In this document: in pieces, positions 10,417 through 18,049 of the stretch | Layout: every line of letters starts with the position of its first letter | Position numbering within the stretch: the stretch's first letter is position 1 | DNA from: JALYRV01 sp036675475 | GTDB taxonomy: Bacteria; Acidobacteriota; Vicinamibacteria; Vicinamibacterales; SCN-69-37 | Length of the DNA stretch: 64,000 nucleotides | NCBI GenBank assembly: GCA_036675475.1 | Contig: JAKFEY010000021.1 | Span: 1 to 64,000 of the forward strand | Direction of reading: 5' to 3' | Made by a program: the position numbers and the translations under genes | The notes under the pieces: model-generated | Told to the model about the DNA's origin: nothing | Databases searched by the model: none | What the model saw: the letters and a program-made list of their open reading frames with translations, nothing else

Positions 10417-13059
10417 TCAGCTGCGTAACGTCTGCGCAGGGTCCAGACGAAGAATGCGCAAGGCCGGCAGCACGCTGGCGATGATGGCGACCAGCAGAAG
10501 CATGACGGCCACCGCAACCAGCGTCAGCGGATCGTTCGGTTCGACCCCCCACAACAGCGTCGCGATGTATTTCGTCAGCGCGCGCGCGATGACCGCGCCC
10601 ACCGCGAGGCCGGCGAGCGTCAGCACGATGCCCGGCATCGTGACGGCGCGCATCGCCTGCGCGGCCGTCGAGCCAAGCGCCATGCGAATGCCGAGCTCTC
10701 GCGTGCGCTCGGTGATCGCGCTCGCGATCAGGCCGTGGATGCCGATCGCGGCCAGCAGCATCGACGCGGCGGCAAGCAGCGCGGACAGCACCATGAGGAA
10801 TCGCTGCGAGGCCGTGGCGCTGGCGCGCACGTCGGTCATGCTGCGCACGGACGCCAGCGGCAGCTGCGGGTCGACCGCCGCGACAGCTGATCGCAATGCG
10901 TGATCGAGCCCGGCGACCGGCGCCGACGTGCGCACAATCCACGTCGGGCCGAACCACTGATGCACGAGATGGAACGTGCCGGCCGACGTCTGAGCCGCCG
11001 GCAGATAGACGATGGCGGTCGGACGCACCGGCCCGCCCGTGCCCCAGCCAGGATTGCGATACTGCACGTCGCCGACGATGCCGATCACTTCGCGCTCGGC
11101 GCCGGCCATGCCGATGCGCCGGCCGATGACGCCCTCGGGATAGTAGAGGCGCTGAAACGCGTCGTTCACCACGACCACCGGCGGCGCGCCGGTGCGATCG
11201 CGGCTCTCGAAATCCCGGCCGGCGCGCAGCGGCATCCGCAGCGTCTCGAAGTAGCCGGGCGTGACGTACGTGACATTGGCGATGAAGTTCGTGTCCGTGT
11301 CAGCTGCCTGCGCGCCGTCCATCGGACGGAAACCCAGATTCAGAATGCGCTCGTACGGCAGGCCGAGCGACACCGCGGCGGATTCCACGCCCGGCAGCGC
11401 CTGAATGCGCTCGAGCGTGCGATCGAAGAGCTGCTCGATCGGCTCGCGCGTCCGATAGCGCGTGTCTTCGAGCGACGCTCCGGCAGTGACGACATTGGTG
11501 AGATCGAAGCCGGGCGCGAGACTGTTGAGTGCGAGGAACGTGCGGGTGAGCAGGCCCGCGCCGACCAGCAGCACGAGGCCGAGCGCGACTTCGGCGACGA
11601 CGAGCAGGCGGCGGGTCCAGCCGCCCGTGCCCGCCGAGGCGCCGCGGGTGCCGCCTTCGCGAAGACCGGCCTGCACATCCACGCGCGTCGCCTGGATCGC
11701 GGGCAGCACGCCGAAGAGCAGCGCCGCGACCATCGAAATGCCGGCGGTGGCGCCGACGGCGCGCCAGTCGAGCGCGACACCGCGCCACATGGCGTATTGA
11801 TCGCCGCCAAGGGCCTGAAGGCCGCTGAGCATCAGATGACCGAGCAGGATGCCGAGCGCGCCGCCGATCGCCGCGAGCGCGAGGCTTTCGACGATCAGCT
11901 GGCGGACAACGGCGCGGCGGCCGCTGCCGAGCGCCATGCGCGTGGCGATTTCGCGCGCCCGCGTGCGGGCGCGGGCGAGCAGCAGGCCGGCAAGATTCAC
12001 GCAGGCGATGAGCAGCACGAGACCGACCGCGGCCCACATGATGAGCAGCGAATCGCGCGAGCCGGCGGTGAGGTTCTGCTGCAGCGGCGCGAGCCCGTGC
12101 GTCACCGACACGCCGTCGGGCAGCGTGAACCCGGCCGAGTCGTAGGCGGCCTGCAGCTCGGCGTCAACCGCGGCCCAGGAGGTCGAGGCGGGCACGCGCG
12201 CCATGACGGCGAAGTTGGTGCCGCCGCCCTGGCCGGTGCGGCTCGGGCGCAGCGGCGTCCAGAGATCGACCGCCATGCTGCTGCGGAAATCGGCGGGCAT
12301 GACGCCGACAATCTCGTGCGCCTCGCCGCGGACGAGCACGCGCCTGCCGACTGCCGCCGGGTCGGCGCCGAACGCGCGCAGCCAGAGGCCGTGCGACAGG
12401 ATGACCGCGTTCGGACCGCCCGCGCGGTCTTCCTCGGGCGTGAACTCGCGGCCGAGCGCGGGCGGCACGCCGAGCACGCGGAAGAATCCTGCGCTCACGC
12501 GCTGTTGATCGACATGAAGCGCCTGGCCGCTCATGGCCAGGTTCACGCCGGCGCGCCAATCCGAATAGACGGCCACGTCGGCCGACTTCACATGCTCGCG
12601 GATCCGCTCCCAGGCCGCTCCGTCAACGGCCGCACCCTCGAAGACTCCGCGCGGCGAGACCTGCCGCACCCGTACGATCGCCAGCTGCTCAGGTTCCGGA
12701 TAGGGCAGCGGCCGCAGCAGGATGGCGTCGACCAGGCTGAACACAGCCGCGTTGGCGCCAATCGCGACGGCAAGCGTGAGGATGGCGGTCAGCGCAAAGC
12801 CGGGACTGCGGCGCAGGAGACGCAGCGCATAGCGGCCGTCGCGCATGAGGGTTTCGACGAGCGGGATGCTGTTCATCTGAAAGATCTCCTCGCGGATGAG
12901 GGTGGCGTTCCCGAAATGCGCGTGCGCGCGGCGGCTGGCCTCGCCCGGCGCCATGCCGCGGCTGCGCAGGTCGTCGGTCATGAGCGCGATGTGCGCGTCC
13001 ATCTCACGCGCGCGCTCGCGATCCCAGGCCGACCGTCTGAAGAAGCGGCGCAGGCGCAT
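10417..13059 (-). CDS. ADOP permease with N-terminal prefix domain
   Basis: An 880-residue duplicated MacB/FtsX permease. About 60 residues precede the first membrane segment: RERAREMDAHIALMTDDLRSRG then ARRAHAHFGN, the 'permease prefix' typical of PadR-linked family members. The rest is a membrane segment near 90-110, a periplasmic domain, an FtsX block with RAREIATRMALGSG, a second periplasmic domain, and a terminal FtsX block with RTRELGIRMALG ending LRLDPAQTLRS. Its ATG overlaps the padR stop by one base (TAATG), so translation is coupled. Repression by PadR is expected from this arrangement; the transported molecule and the inducer are unknown. Confidence 0.93.
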   Translation of the reverse strand: MRLRRFFRRSAWDRERAREMDAHIALMTDDLRSRGMAPGEASRRAHAHFGNATLIREEIFQMNSIPLVETLMRDGRYALRLLRRSPGFALTAILTLAVAIGANAAVFSLVDAILLRPLPYPEPEQLAIVRVRQVSPRGVFEGAAVDGAAWERIREHVKSADVAVYSDWRAGVNLAMSGQALHVDQQRVSAGFFRVLGVPPALGREFTPEEDRAGGPNAVILSHGLWLRAFGADPAAVGRRVLVRGEAHEIVGVMPADFRSSMAVDLWTPLRPSRTGQGGGTNFAVMARVPASTSWAAVDAELQAAYDSAGFTLPDGVSVTHGLAPLQQNLTAGSRDSLLIMWAAVGLVLLIACVNLAGLLLARARTRAREIATRMALGSGRRAVVRQLIVESLALAAIGGALGILLGHLMLSGLQALGGDQYAMWRGVALDWRAVGATAGISMVAALLFGVLPAIQATRVDVQAGLREGGTRGASAGTGGWTRRLLVVAEVALGLVLLVGAGLLTRTFLALNSLAPGFDLTNVVTAGASLEDTRYRTREPIEQLFDRTLERIQALPGVESAAVSLGLPYERILNLGFRPMDGAQAADTDTNFIANVTYVTPGYFETLRMPLRAGRDFESRDRTGAPPVVVVNDAFQRLYYPEGVIGRRIGMAGAEREVIGIVGDVQYRNPGWGTGGPVRPTAIVYLPAAQTSAGTFHLVHQWFGPTWIVRTSAPVAGLDHALRSAVAAVDPQLPLASVRSMTDVRASATASQRFLMVLSALLAAASMLLAAIGIHGLIASAITERTRELGIRMALGSTAAQAMRAVTMPGIVLTLAGLAVGAVIARALTKYIATLLWGVEPNDPLTLVAVAVMLLLVAIIASVLPALRILRLDPAQTLRS

Positions 13060-13412
13060 TACTGCGCCGCCGGATCCATCACGCGCGCGATGGCCGCGAC
13101 AATCTGCTGCCAGCGGCTCGATTCCTGATGCAGCTGCTTCCGGCCCGCCGCTGTCAGCTTGTAATACCGCGCCTTGCGGTTGTTTTCCGTGGTGTCCCAG
13201 AACGACGCGATGAGGCCCTTGTCTTCGAGCCGGTGCAGCGCAGGATAGAGCGACCCCTGCTCGACCTGCAGCACCGCGTCGCTGCGCTTCTGGATGATTT
13301 CGGCGATCGCATACCCATGCGCCGGGCCGAGCACGAGCGTCTGCAGCACCAGCATGTCGAGGGTGCCCTGCATCATGTCGCCGGCCCGCGCGTCGCGCTT
13401 GCGTGGACTCAT
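13059..13412 (-). CDS. PadR family transcriptional regulator
   Basis: A 117-residue winged-helix repressor. GTLDMLVLQTLVLGPAHGYAI is the diagnostic PadR N-terminal helix, EQGSLYPALHRLEDKGLI is the recognition helix and wing, and RKARYYKLTAAGRKQL completes the domain. A C-terminal helix (SRWQQIVAAIARVM) would make the dimer interface. PadR-type repressors sense small hydrophobic molecules or stress and commonly repress their own operon. Here the only downstream partner is the translationally coupled permease. A CTAGA palindrome 18-30 bases before the start is a likely autoregulatory operator. Confidence 0.95.
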   Translation of the reverse strand: MSPRKRDARAGDMMQGTLDMLVLQTLVLGPAHGYAIAEIIQKRSDAVLQVEQGSLYPALHRLEDKGLIASFWDTTENNRKARYYKLTAAGRKQLHQESSRWQQIVAAIARVMDPAAQ

Positions 13413-13430
13413 GTGCCTGATCTCACTCCA

Positions 13431-13443
13431 CTAGACGATCTAG
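13431..13443. promoter_or_regulatory. Candidate PadR operator
   Basis: CTAGACGATCTAG is an inverted repeat with 5-base arms (CTAGA/TCTAG) and a 3-base spacer, about 20 bases upstream of the padR ATG. On the coding strand it overlaps a plausible -10 (TCTAGT), which would suit repression. CTAG is rare in this sequence, so a palindrome built from it stands out. Confidence 0.5.
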
Positions 13444-13489
13444 GCGAGTAAAAGGTTTGCTGGGCTGGCGCGCGCGAAGCTGTACCGGA

Positions 13490-14722
13490 TCAGCGCATGA
13501 AGCCGAACAGGTCGTCGTCCTTCGTCGCCGTCTCGTCGAAGTAGCGCACCAGCGACCGCGCCGCCATCCAGGCCAGGCCGTCGCCATGACGGCCGAAGCC
13601 CAGCGCGAACAGGTGGCCCGGCAGGTTGCGATGCGGCCCGATGTACGGCGCGCCATCGGCAGCCGTCGACAGCGGCGCGTCCCACGCGAAGGCCGGCTGG
13701 ATGCCGGACACCGCCGGATACAACAGCGACAACTCGTACATCAGCTGCCCCGTGCGCTGCGTCAGCACCTTGTCGCGCAGCCGCGCGGGCTGCGGCGGCT
13801 GATCCGCGCCGGTAACCATCACGCGGTCGTCCTTCATCCATCGCACGGTGTGCGGCGGATCGCCCGCGTCCATCAGCACGCTCTTGCGCTGGCCCACGGC
13901 GCGACGCATCGCGGCCGGCATGGTGTCGGTGACCACGAGATATGTGTCGCGCGTCACGAAATGGCGCCGCAGCTGCGGTACCAGCGGCCCCGCGGATCCC
14001 GTGGCGATGACGGCGGCGCGCGCCTCAATTACGCCCGCCGACGTTTTCACGTGCACGCCCCGGCCGCGCGGCAGGTGCTTCACGCGCAGCGCCGGCGACT
14101 GCTCGAAGATGCGCGCGCCCTGCTTCGCGGCGTGCGCGGCCAGGCCGAGCGCCGCGCGCACGGGATCGAACGTAAAGGCGTCAGGCGTCCGCATGCCCGC
14201 CTGCGACGGATCGTCGATCGCCGCCTCACGCGCAAGCGCGCCTGCGGCCAGGCGTGTGACCTCGAGGCCCGCGTCACGGCGCGATCCGTACTCCTTGCCC
14301 AGCGCCTTCGCGTCGCGTGAGATCGTCACCACCGATGTCGGCTCGAGGTCGCACTTGATCCCCAGCCTCCGGATCAGGGCCGCAAAGTCGAGCACGCCCC
14401 GGCGCGCCTGCTGCCACATCGCGCGCGATGCGCGCCGGCCGTGCAGGCTGTCGTGTGAGGCGAAGCTGCCGTCGAACGCGGGCAGCAGGACGCCCGCGCT
14501 GCCGGCCGTCGCGCCCGATGCCAGCCGCGCGGCCTCGAGCAGGACGACGTCGTGGCCGGCCGCGGCAAACGCGTAAGCACTTGCACACCCTGTGAGCCCG
14601 CCGCCGATGATCACGATGTCGGCGCGATCCTGTGCAGCGCCCCGCGCCGGCTTCCATTTGGGCCGGGAGGGTCGTCTCGATGCCGGCGTGCGGTCGTCCC
14701 AGAAACGGAGGCCATAACGCAT
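13490..14722 (-). CDS. FAD-dependent oxidoreductase, DAO (glycine/D-amino-acid oxidase) family
   Basis: A 410-residue flavoenzyme. After about 34 lead residues the Rossmann motif reads IVIIGGGLTGCASAYAFAAA (G40-G45), followed by the acidic end of strand 2 (VVLLEA) and SGATAGSAGVLLP, which is the FAD-contacting loop of DAO proteins. Middle residues include RAAVIATGSAGPLV, and the C-terminal FAD motif is ALGFGRHGDGLAWMAAR. The substrate is probably a secondary or primary amine, but nothing specific is visible. The long arginine-rich lead (RFWDDRTPASRRPSRPKWKP) resembles family members that start with a short sequence ending in W.D. It is divergent from the third permease, 50 bases apart. Confidence 0.88.
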   Translation of the reverse strand: MRYGLRFWDDRTPASRRPSRPKWKPARGAAQDRADIVIIGGGLTGCASAYAFAAAGHDVVLLEAARLASGATAGSAGVLLPAFDGSFASHDSLHGRRASRAMWQQARRGVLDFAALIRRLGIKCDLEPTSVVTISRDAKALGKEYGSRRDAGLEVTRLAAGALAREAAIDDPSQAGMRTPDAFTFDPVRAALGLAAHAAKQGARIFEQSPALRVKHLPRGRGVHVKTSAGVIEARAAVIATGSAGPLVPQLRRHFVTRDTYLVVTDTMPAAMRRAVGQRKSVLMDAGDPPHTVRWMKDDRVMVTGADQPPQPARLRDKVLTQRTGQLMYELSLLYPAVSGIQPAFAWDAPLSTAADGAPYIGPHRNLPGHLFALGFGRHGDGLAWMAARSLVRYFDETATKDDDLFGFMR

Positions 14723-14772
14723 GGCGACATCTTAATGTGAACCGTACCCGCAGGTGCTGCGTATCGGTTTCC

Positions 14773-17196
14773 ATGCAGAACCTGCGGTATGCCTTCCGGC
14801 GCCTGGCCGCCGAGCCCGTGTTCACCCTCGTGGTGGTGCTCGCCATCGGACTCGGCATCGGCATGAACACCACGGTTTTCACGCTGGTCAATGCGGTGCT
14901 GCTGCGCGGCCTGCCGTACGAGAACCCCGACGAGATCGTGGTCCTGTCCACCTACGACAACGAGCGGCGCGATGACGGGCCGACGTCCTGGGCCGACTTC
15001 GAAGACTGGAAGCGCGACGCGAAATCCGTGCGCGCCATGGCGGCCACGTCGGGCATGCCGTTCAGCCTGGCCGGCGAGCCCGGAGCGCCGGAGCGAATCC
15101 CTGGCGCCAGGGTCACCACGAATCTGTTCAGCATGCTGGGGCAGCCGCTGCTGCTCGGGCGCGATTTCGTCGAGGCCGACGGACGGCCCGGCGCGCCTGC
15201 CGTCACGATTCTCAGCCACCGCGTGTGGGAGCGTCGCTTCGCGAGCGACCGCGGCGTGATTGGGCGGACCGTGCGCATCAACGAGGTGCCCACCGAAATC
15301 GTCGGCGTCATGCCGCCCGACGTGATGTTTCCCAACAACAACGAGGCCTGGATTCCGCTCATCCCCACTGCCGCGCAGTTGAAGCGCGACGCGCGCAGCC
15401 TCGAGGTGTTTGCGCGGCTCGCGACCGGCGTGGGCGAAACCGAAGCGCAGACGGAGCTGGGCGGCATCGCGGCGCGGCTCGAGCAGGCCTATCCCGACAC
15501 CAACCGCAATCGCGGCGTGCTGGTGCAGACCATCAACGAGCGGCAGAACGGCGGACCGATTCGCGTGGTGTTCCTGATGCTGCTTGCCGCCGTGTCGCTG
15601 CTGCTGCTCATCGCCTGCGCGAATGTGGCGAGCCTGCTCATTGCGCGCGCGGTGGCGCGCACGCGCGAAATCGGCGTGCGCATCGCCCTCGGCGCCTCGC
15701 GCCGCACCATCGTCGGCCAGCTGCTCACCGAAAGCGTCGTGCTCGGCGTGCTCGGCGGCATTCTCGGCCTGGGGCTCGCCTACATCGGCGTCACGCTGTT
15801 CGACCGCGCCGTGGCCGACGTCGGCAAGCCGTACTGGATCAAGTTCGTCTTCGACTGGCGCGTGTTCGGCTGGCTCGCGCTCGCCTGTGTCGGCACCGGC
15901 CTGATCTTCGGCCTGGCGCCTGCGCTGCAGCTGGCGCGCACCGACACCAATGAAGTGCTGAAGGACGCCAGCCGCGGCCAGACCAGCGGCCGCGGCCGCT
16001 GGCTCACCAGCTCGCTCGTCGTGATCGAGATGGCGTTCACGCTCGCGCTGCTCGCCGGCGCCGGCGCCATGATCCGCAGCTTCATGTCGCTGTACAGCGC
16101 GGACCTCGGGGCTGACACGTCGAACGTGCTGACGGCCGGCATCAACCTGAGCGAAACGAAATATGCGGACGGCGCGGCGCGCTATCGCTTCGTCGAGCAG
16201 CTCGAGGAGCGCCTGCGCGCGCTGCCAGGCGTCGAAAGCGTCTCGATTGGCTCCACGCTGCCCGGCCAGGGCACGGGCTCACTGACGCTCGACATCGAAG
16301 GCCAGCCGCGCGCCACGCGCGACACGCCGCGCACCGTCCGCGCCGCGAGCGTCGGCCCCGGCTTCTTCGAAACCTTCCGGATCCCTGCGGCCGAAGGACG
16401 GCTGTTCACCGCGCGCGACGGCATGCCCGGCGCCGAAGCCGTGATCGTCAACCGCCGCTTCGTCGAGCAGTTTTTCCCCGGGCAGAATCCCATCGGCCGC
16501 CGCATCATGCTGCGCGGCGAAAACGGCCCCGACACCGTCTGGGCCGCCATTATCGGCATCATTCCGCACGTGCGGCACAGCGACCTCACCAGCAGCGATC
16601 TGCACGCAGTCGCGTATCGACCGCTGCGCATGACGGCGTCGAGCGGCTTCATCGTGTCGCTGCGCAGCCGCCAGCCGGTCGAGCCGCTCGCCGCGGCGCT
16701 TCGCTCGACCACGCAGGCGCTCGATCAGGATCTGCCGGTGTCGCAGATCCGGACCATGGACGACAACCTGGCGCGCCAGCGATGGCCCTTCCGCGTGTTT
16801 GGATCGCTGTTCGTGCTGTTCGCGATCTTCGGCCTCGTGCTGTCGACCATTGGCATGTATTCGGTGACGGCGTATTCGGTGGGCCAGCGCCGTACGGAGA
16901 TCGGGCTGCGCATGGCGCTGGGCGCGCAGCCGGGCCAGGTGTCCTGGCTCGTGCTCAAACGCGGCCTTGTGCAGCTCGCCATCGGCGCGCCGCTCGGCCT
17001 CGCGCTCGCCTTCATGGTGATGAAAGGCATGGACGCCGGCGGCGACGGCCAGTCGCTGCTCATCGGCATCAAGCCTGGCGATCCGCTGACGATGACGTCG
17101 ATCCTGCTGCTCGTGTCGACCATCACGCTCGTCGCCTGCCTGCTGCCCGCCCGCCGCGCCGCCCGGTTGAATCCTGTGGCGGCGCTGAGGAATTAG
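14773..17196 (+). CDS. ADOP-family duplicated permease
   Basis: An 807-residue MacB/FtsX-type permease without the prefix domain. It starts MQNLRYAFRRLAAEPVFT, and the first membrane segment (about 19-41) is followed by NTTVFTLVNAVLLRGLPY, a highly conserved entry to the periplasmic domain. FtsX block 1 has RTREIGVRIALGASRR near 300, the second membrane segment is near 415-440, and the C-terminal FtsX block has QRRTEIGLRMALGAQ, ending ARRAARLNPVAAL. The frame is open upstream to 14632, but that part overlaps the divergent oxidoreductase and has no homology. No PadR or ATPase gene adjoins it. Confidence 0.93.
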   Translation: MQNLRYAFRRLAAEPVFTLVVVLAIGLGIGMNTTVFTLVNAVLLRGLPYENPDEIVVLSTYDNERRDDGPTSWADFEDWKRDAKSVRAMAATSGMPFSLAGEPGAPERIPGARVTTNLFSMLGQPLLLGRDFVEADGRPGAPAVTILSHRVWERRFASDRGVIGRTVRINEVPTEIVGVMPPDVMFPNNNEAWIPLIPTAAQLKRDARSLEVFARLATGVGETEAQTELGGIAARLEQAYPDTNRNRGVLVQTINERQNGGPIRVVFLMLLAAVSLLLLIACANVASLLIARAVARTREIGVRIALGASRRTIVGQLLTESVVLGVLGGILGLGLAYIGVTLFDRAVADVGKPYWIKFVFDWRVFGWLALACVGTGLIFGLAPALQLARTDTNEVLKDASRGQTSGRGRWLTSSLVVIEMAFTLALLAGAGAMIRSFMSLYSADLGADTSNVLTAGINLSETKYADGAARYRFVEQLEERLRALPGVESVSIGSTLPGQGTGSLTLDIEGQPRATRDTPRTVRAASVGPGFFETFRIPAAEGRLFTARDGMPGAEAVIVNRRFVEQFFPGQNPIGRRIMLRGENGPDTVWAAIIGIIPHVRHSDLTSSDLHAVAYRPLRMTASSGFIVSLRSRQPVEPLAAALRSTTQALDQDLPVSQIRTMDDNLARQRWPFRVFGSLFVLFAIFGLVLSTIGMYSVTAYSVGQRRTEIGLRMALGAQPGQVSWLVLKRGLVQLAIGAPLGLALAFMVMKGMDAGGDGQSLLIGIKPGDPLTMTSILLLVSTITLVACLLPARRAARLNPVAALRN

Positions 17197-17204
17197 GCGC
17201 GACG

Positions 17205-17299
17205 GCCGCGGGGTACGTCGCCGCGGGATACGTCGCCGCGGGATACGTCGCTGCGGAGGTTGGTCGCCGCGGCGGGTCGTCGCCGCGGGGTAGATCGTC
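17205..17299 (+). repeat. 15-base tandem array downstream of the permease
   Basis: Units of GCCGCGGGATACGTC (first copy GCCGCGGGGTACGTC) repeat three times with almost no change and continue as three decayed copies up to about 17299. The array starts 9 bases after the permease stop and occupies the convergent intergenic region before the VTT gene. It has no start codon of its own and is not read as protein. Confidence 0.8.
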
Positions 17300-17308
17300 G
17301 AGCACGAA

Positions 17309-17358
17309 AAGTACGCAGAAATCTCGTAGTTTCAAAACTACGACGTTTCTGCGTACTT
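17309..17358. other. Long intergenic hairpin between convergent genes
   Basis: Arms AAGTACGCAGAAA (17309-17321) and TTTCTGCGTACTT (17346-17358) pair perfectly over 13 bp. Inside, after one wobble and one mismatch, TCGTAGTT pairs with AACTACGA over 8 bp, leaving a 4-base loop. There is no T-run on either side, so a standard Rho-independent terminator is not shown, although the position between convergent genes suits bidirectional termination. It is markedly more AT-rich than its surroundings. Confidence 0.75.
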
Positions 17359-17388
17359 CGGCCGCGTACACAGGCCCTGAGGACCGGA

Positions 17389-18018
17389 CTACCCGGCCGT
17401 CGCCGAGGGACCGTCCTCCTGCGCGTCCGGCTGGATTTGCCGGGCGCGCTTCACGATGAGGAACGCCGAGATGATGGTGCCGATCACGGCGATGGCGATG
17501 AAGATGCCGATGGCAATCTTGAAGGTCTCCGAGCCCATCCAGTAGACGAGCTCGTCGCCGTATTCGACGGCGAGCGCGGCCTCGATGCCGAAGCGCGCGA
17601 GGCGGGCCAGCGCCAGCGTCGGGAACAGGCGCATGCGGCTGAAGTGCAGCGCGCCCGAGGTCAGCACGAACGGCGTAAAGGGAAACGGCGGCGGGATGAT
17701 GGAGAGCGCCGCCACCGTGAAGGCGCCGTGGCGGCGAAGACGCTTGCGAACGAACTGCAGCCGTCCTGCCGAGATGAACCGGCTCAGGCCGTGCTCACCC
17801 AGTTTCCTCCCCACCCAGTACGTCAGCAGTGAACCGATGAGCGAGCCTGTCGTGGCGAGCACCGGATAGAGCCAGGCGTAGCCGGGGTGGCGCGCCGCCA
17901 TCAGGATGACGACGGCGTCGATGCCGAGCGGCAGAAAAAAAATGAGCGTCGAGTCGAGGATGCCCAGGAAGAGCACCCCCGACGCCGACGCAAACGTTCC
18001 GAAGACGCGGGCGATCAA
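17389..18018 (-). CDS. VTT-domain (DedA/YqaA-like) inner-membrane protein
   Basis: A 209-residue membrane protein with the VTT/SNARE-associated pattern. A first hydrophobic hairpin (FFLPLGIDAVVILMAA) and ATTGSLIGSLLTYWVGRKLGE match the re-entrant loop; RHGAFTVAALSIIPPPFPFTP then SGALHFSRMRL is the conserved arginine-proline-glycine segment near 95-130. A final membrane helix (IGIFIAIAVIGTIISAFLIV) lies near 170-190, followed by an acidic tail. Family members act in lipid transport and membrane-potential maintenance; the substrate here is unknown. The start is TTG, with a -10-like GATAAT 8 bases upstream. Confidence 0.85.
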   Translation of the reverse strand: MIARVFGTFASASGVLFLGILDSTLIFFLPLGIDAVVILMAARHPGYAWLYPVLATTGSLIGSLLTYWVGRKLGEHGLSRFISAGRLQFVRKRLRRHGAFTVAALSIIPPPFPFTPFVLTSGALHFSRMRLFPTLALARLARFGIEAALAVEYGDELVYWMGSETFKIAIGIFIAIAVIGTIISAFLIVKRARQIQPDAQEDGPSATAG

Positions 18019-18049
18019 GCCCGCCCATTATCCCCCGCTGCCGACGTTC

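Noticed and set aside
14632..14772. N-terminal extension of the permease starting at 14632
   Set aside because: Overlaps the divergent oxidoreductase gene and has no membrane or prefix-domain features; ATG 14773 begins the conserved sequence.
17309..17358. Rho-independent terminator
   Set aside because: Strong stem but no T-run on either strand; kept only as a hairpin of unknown role.
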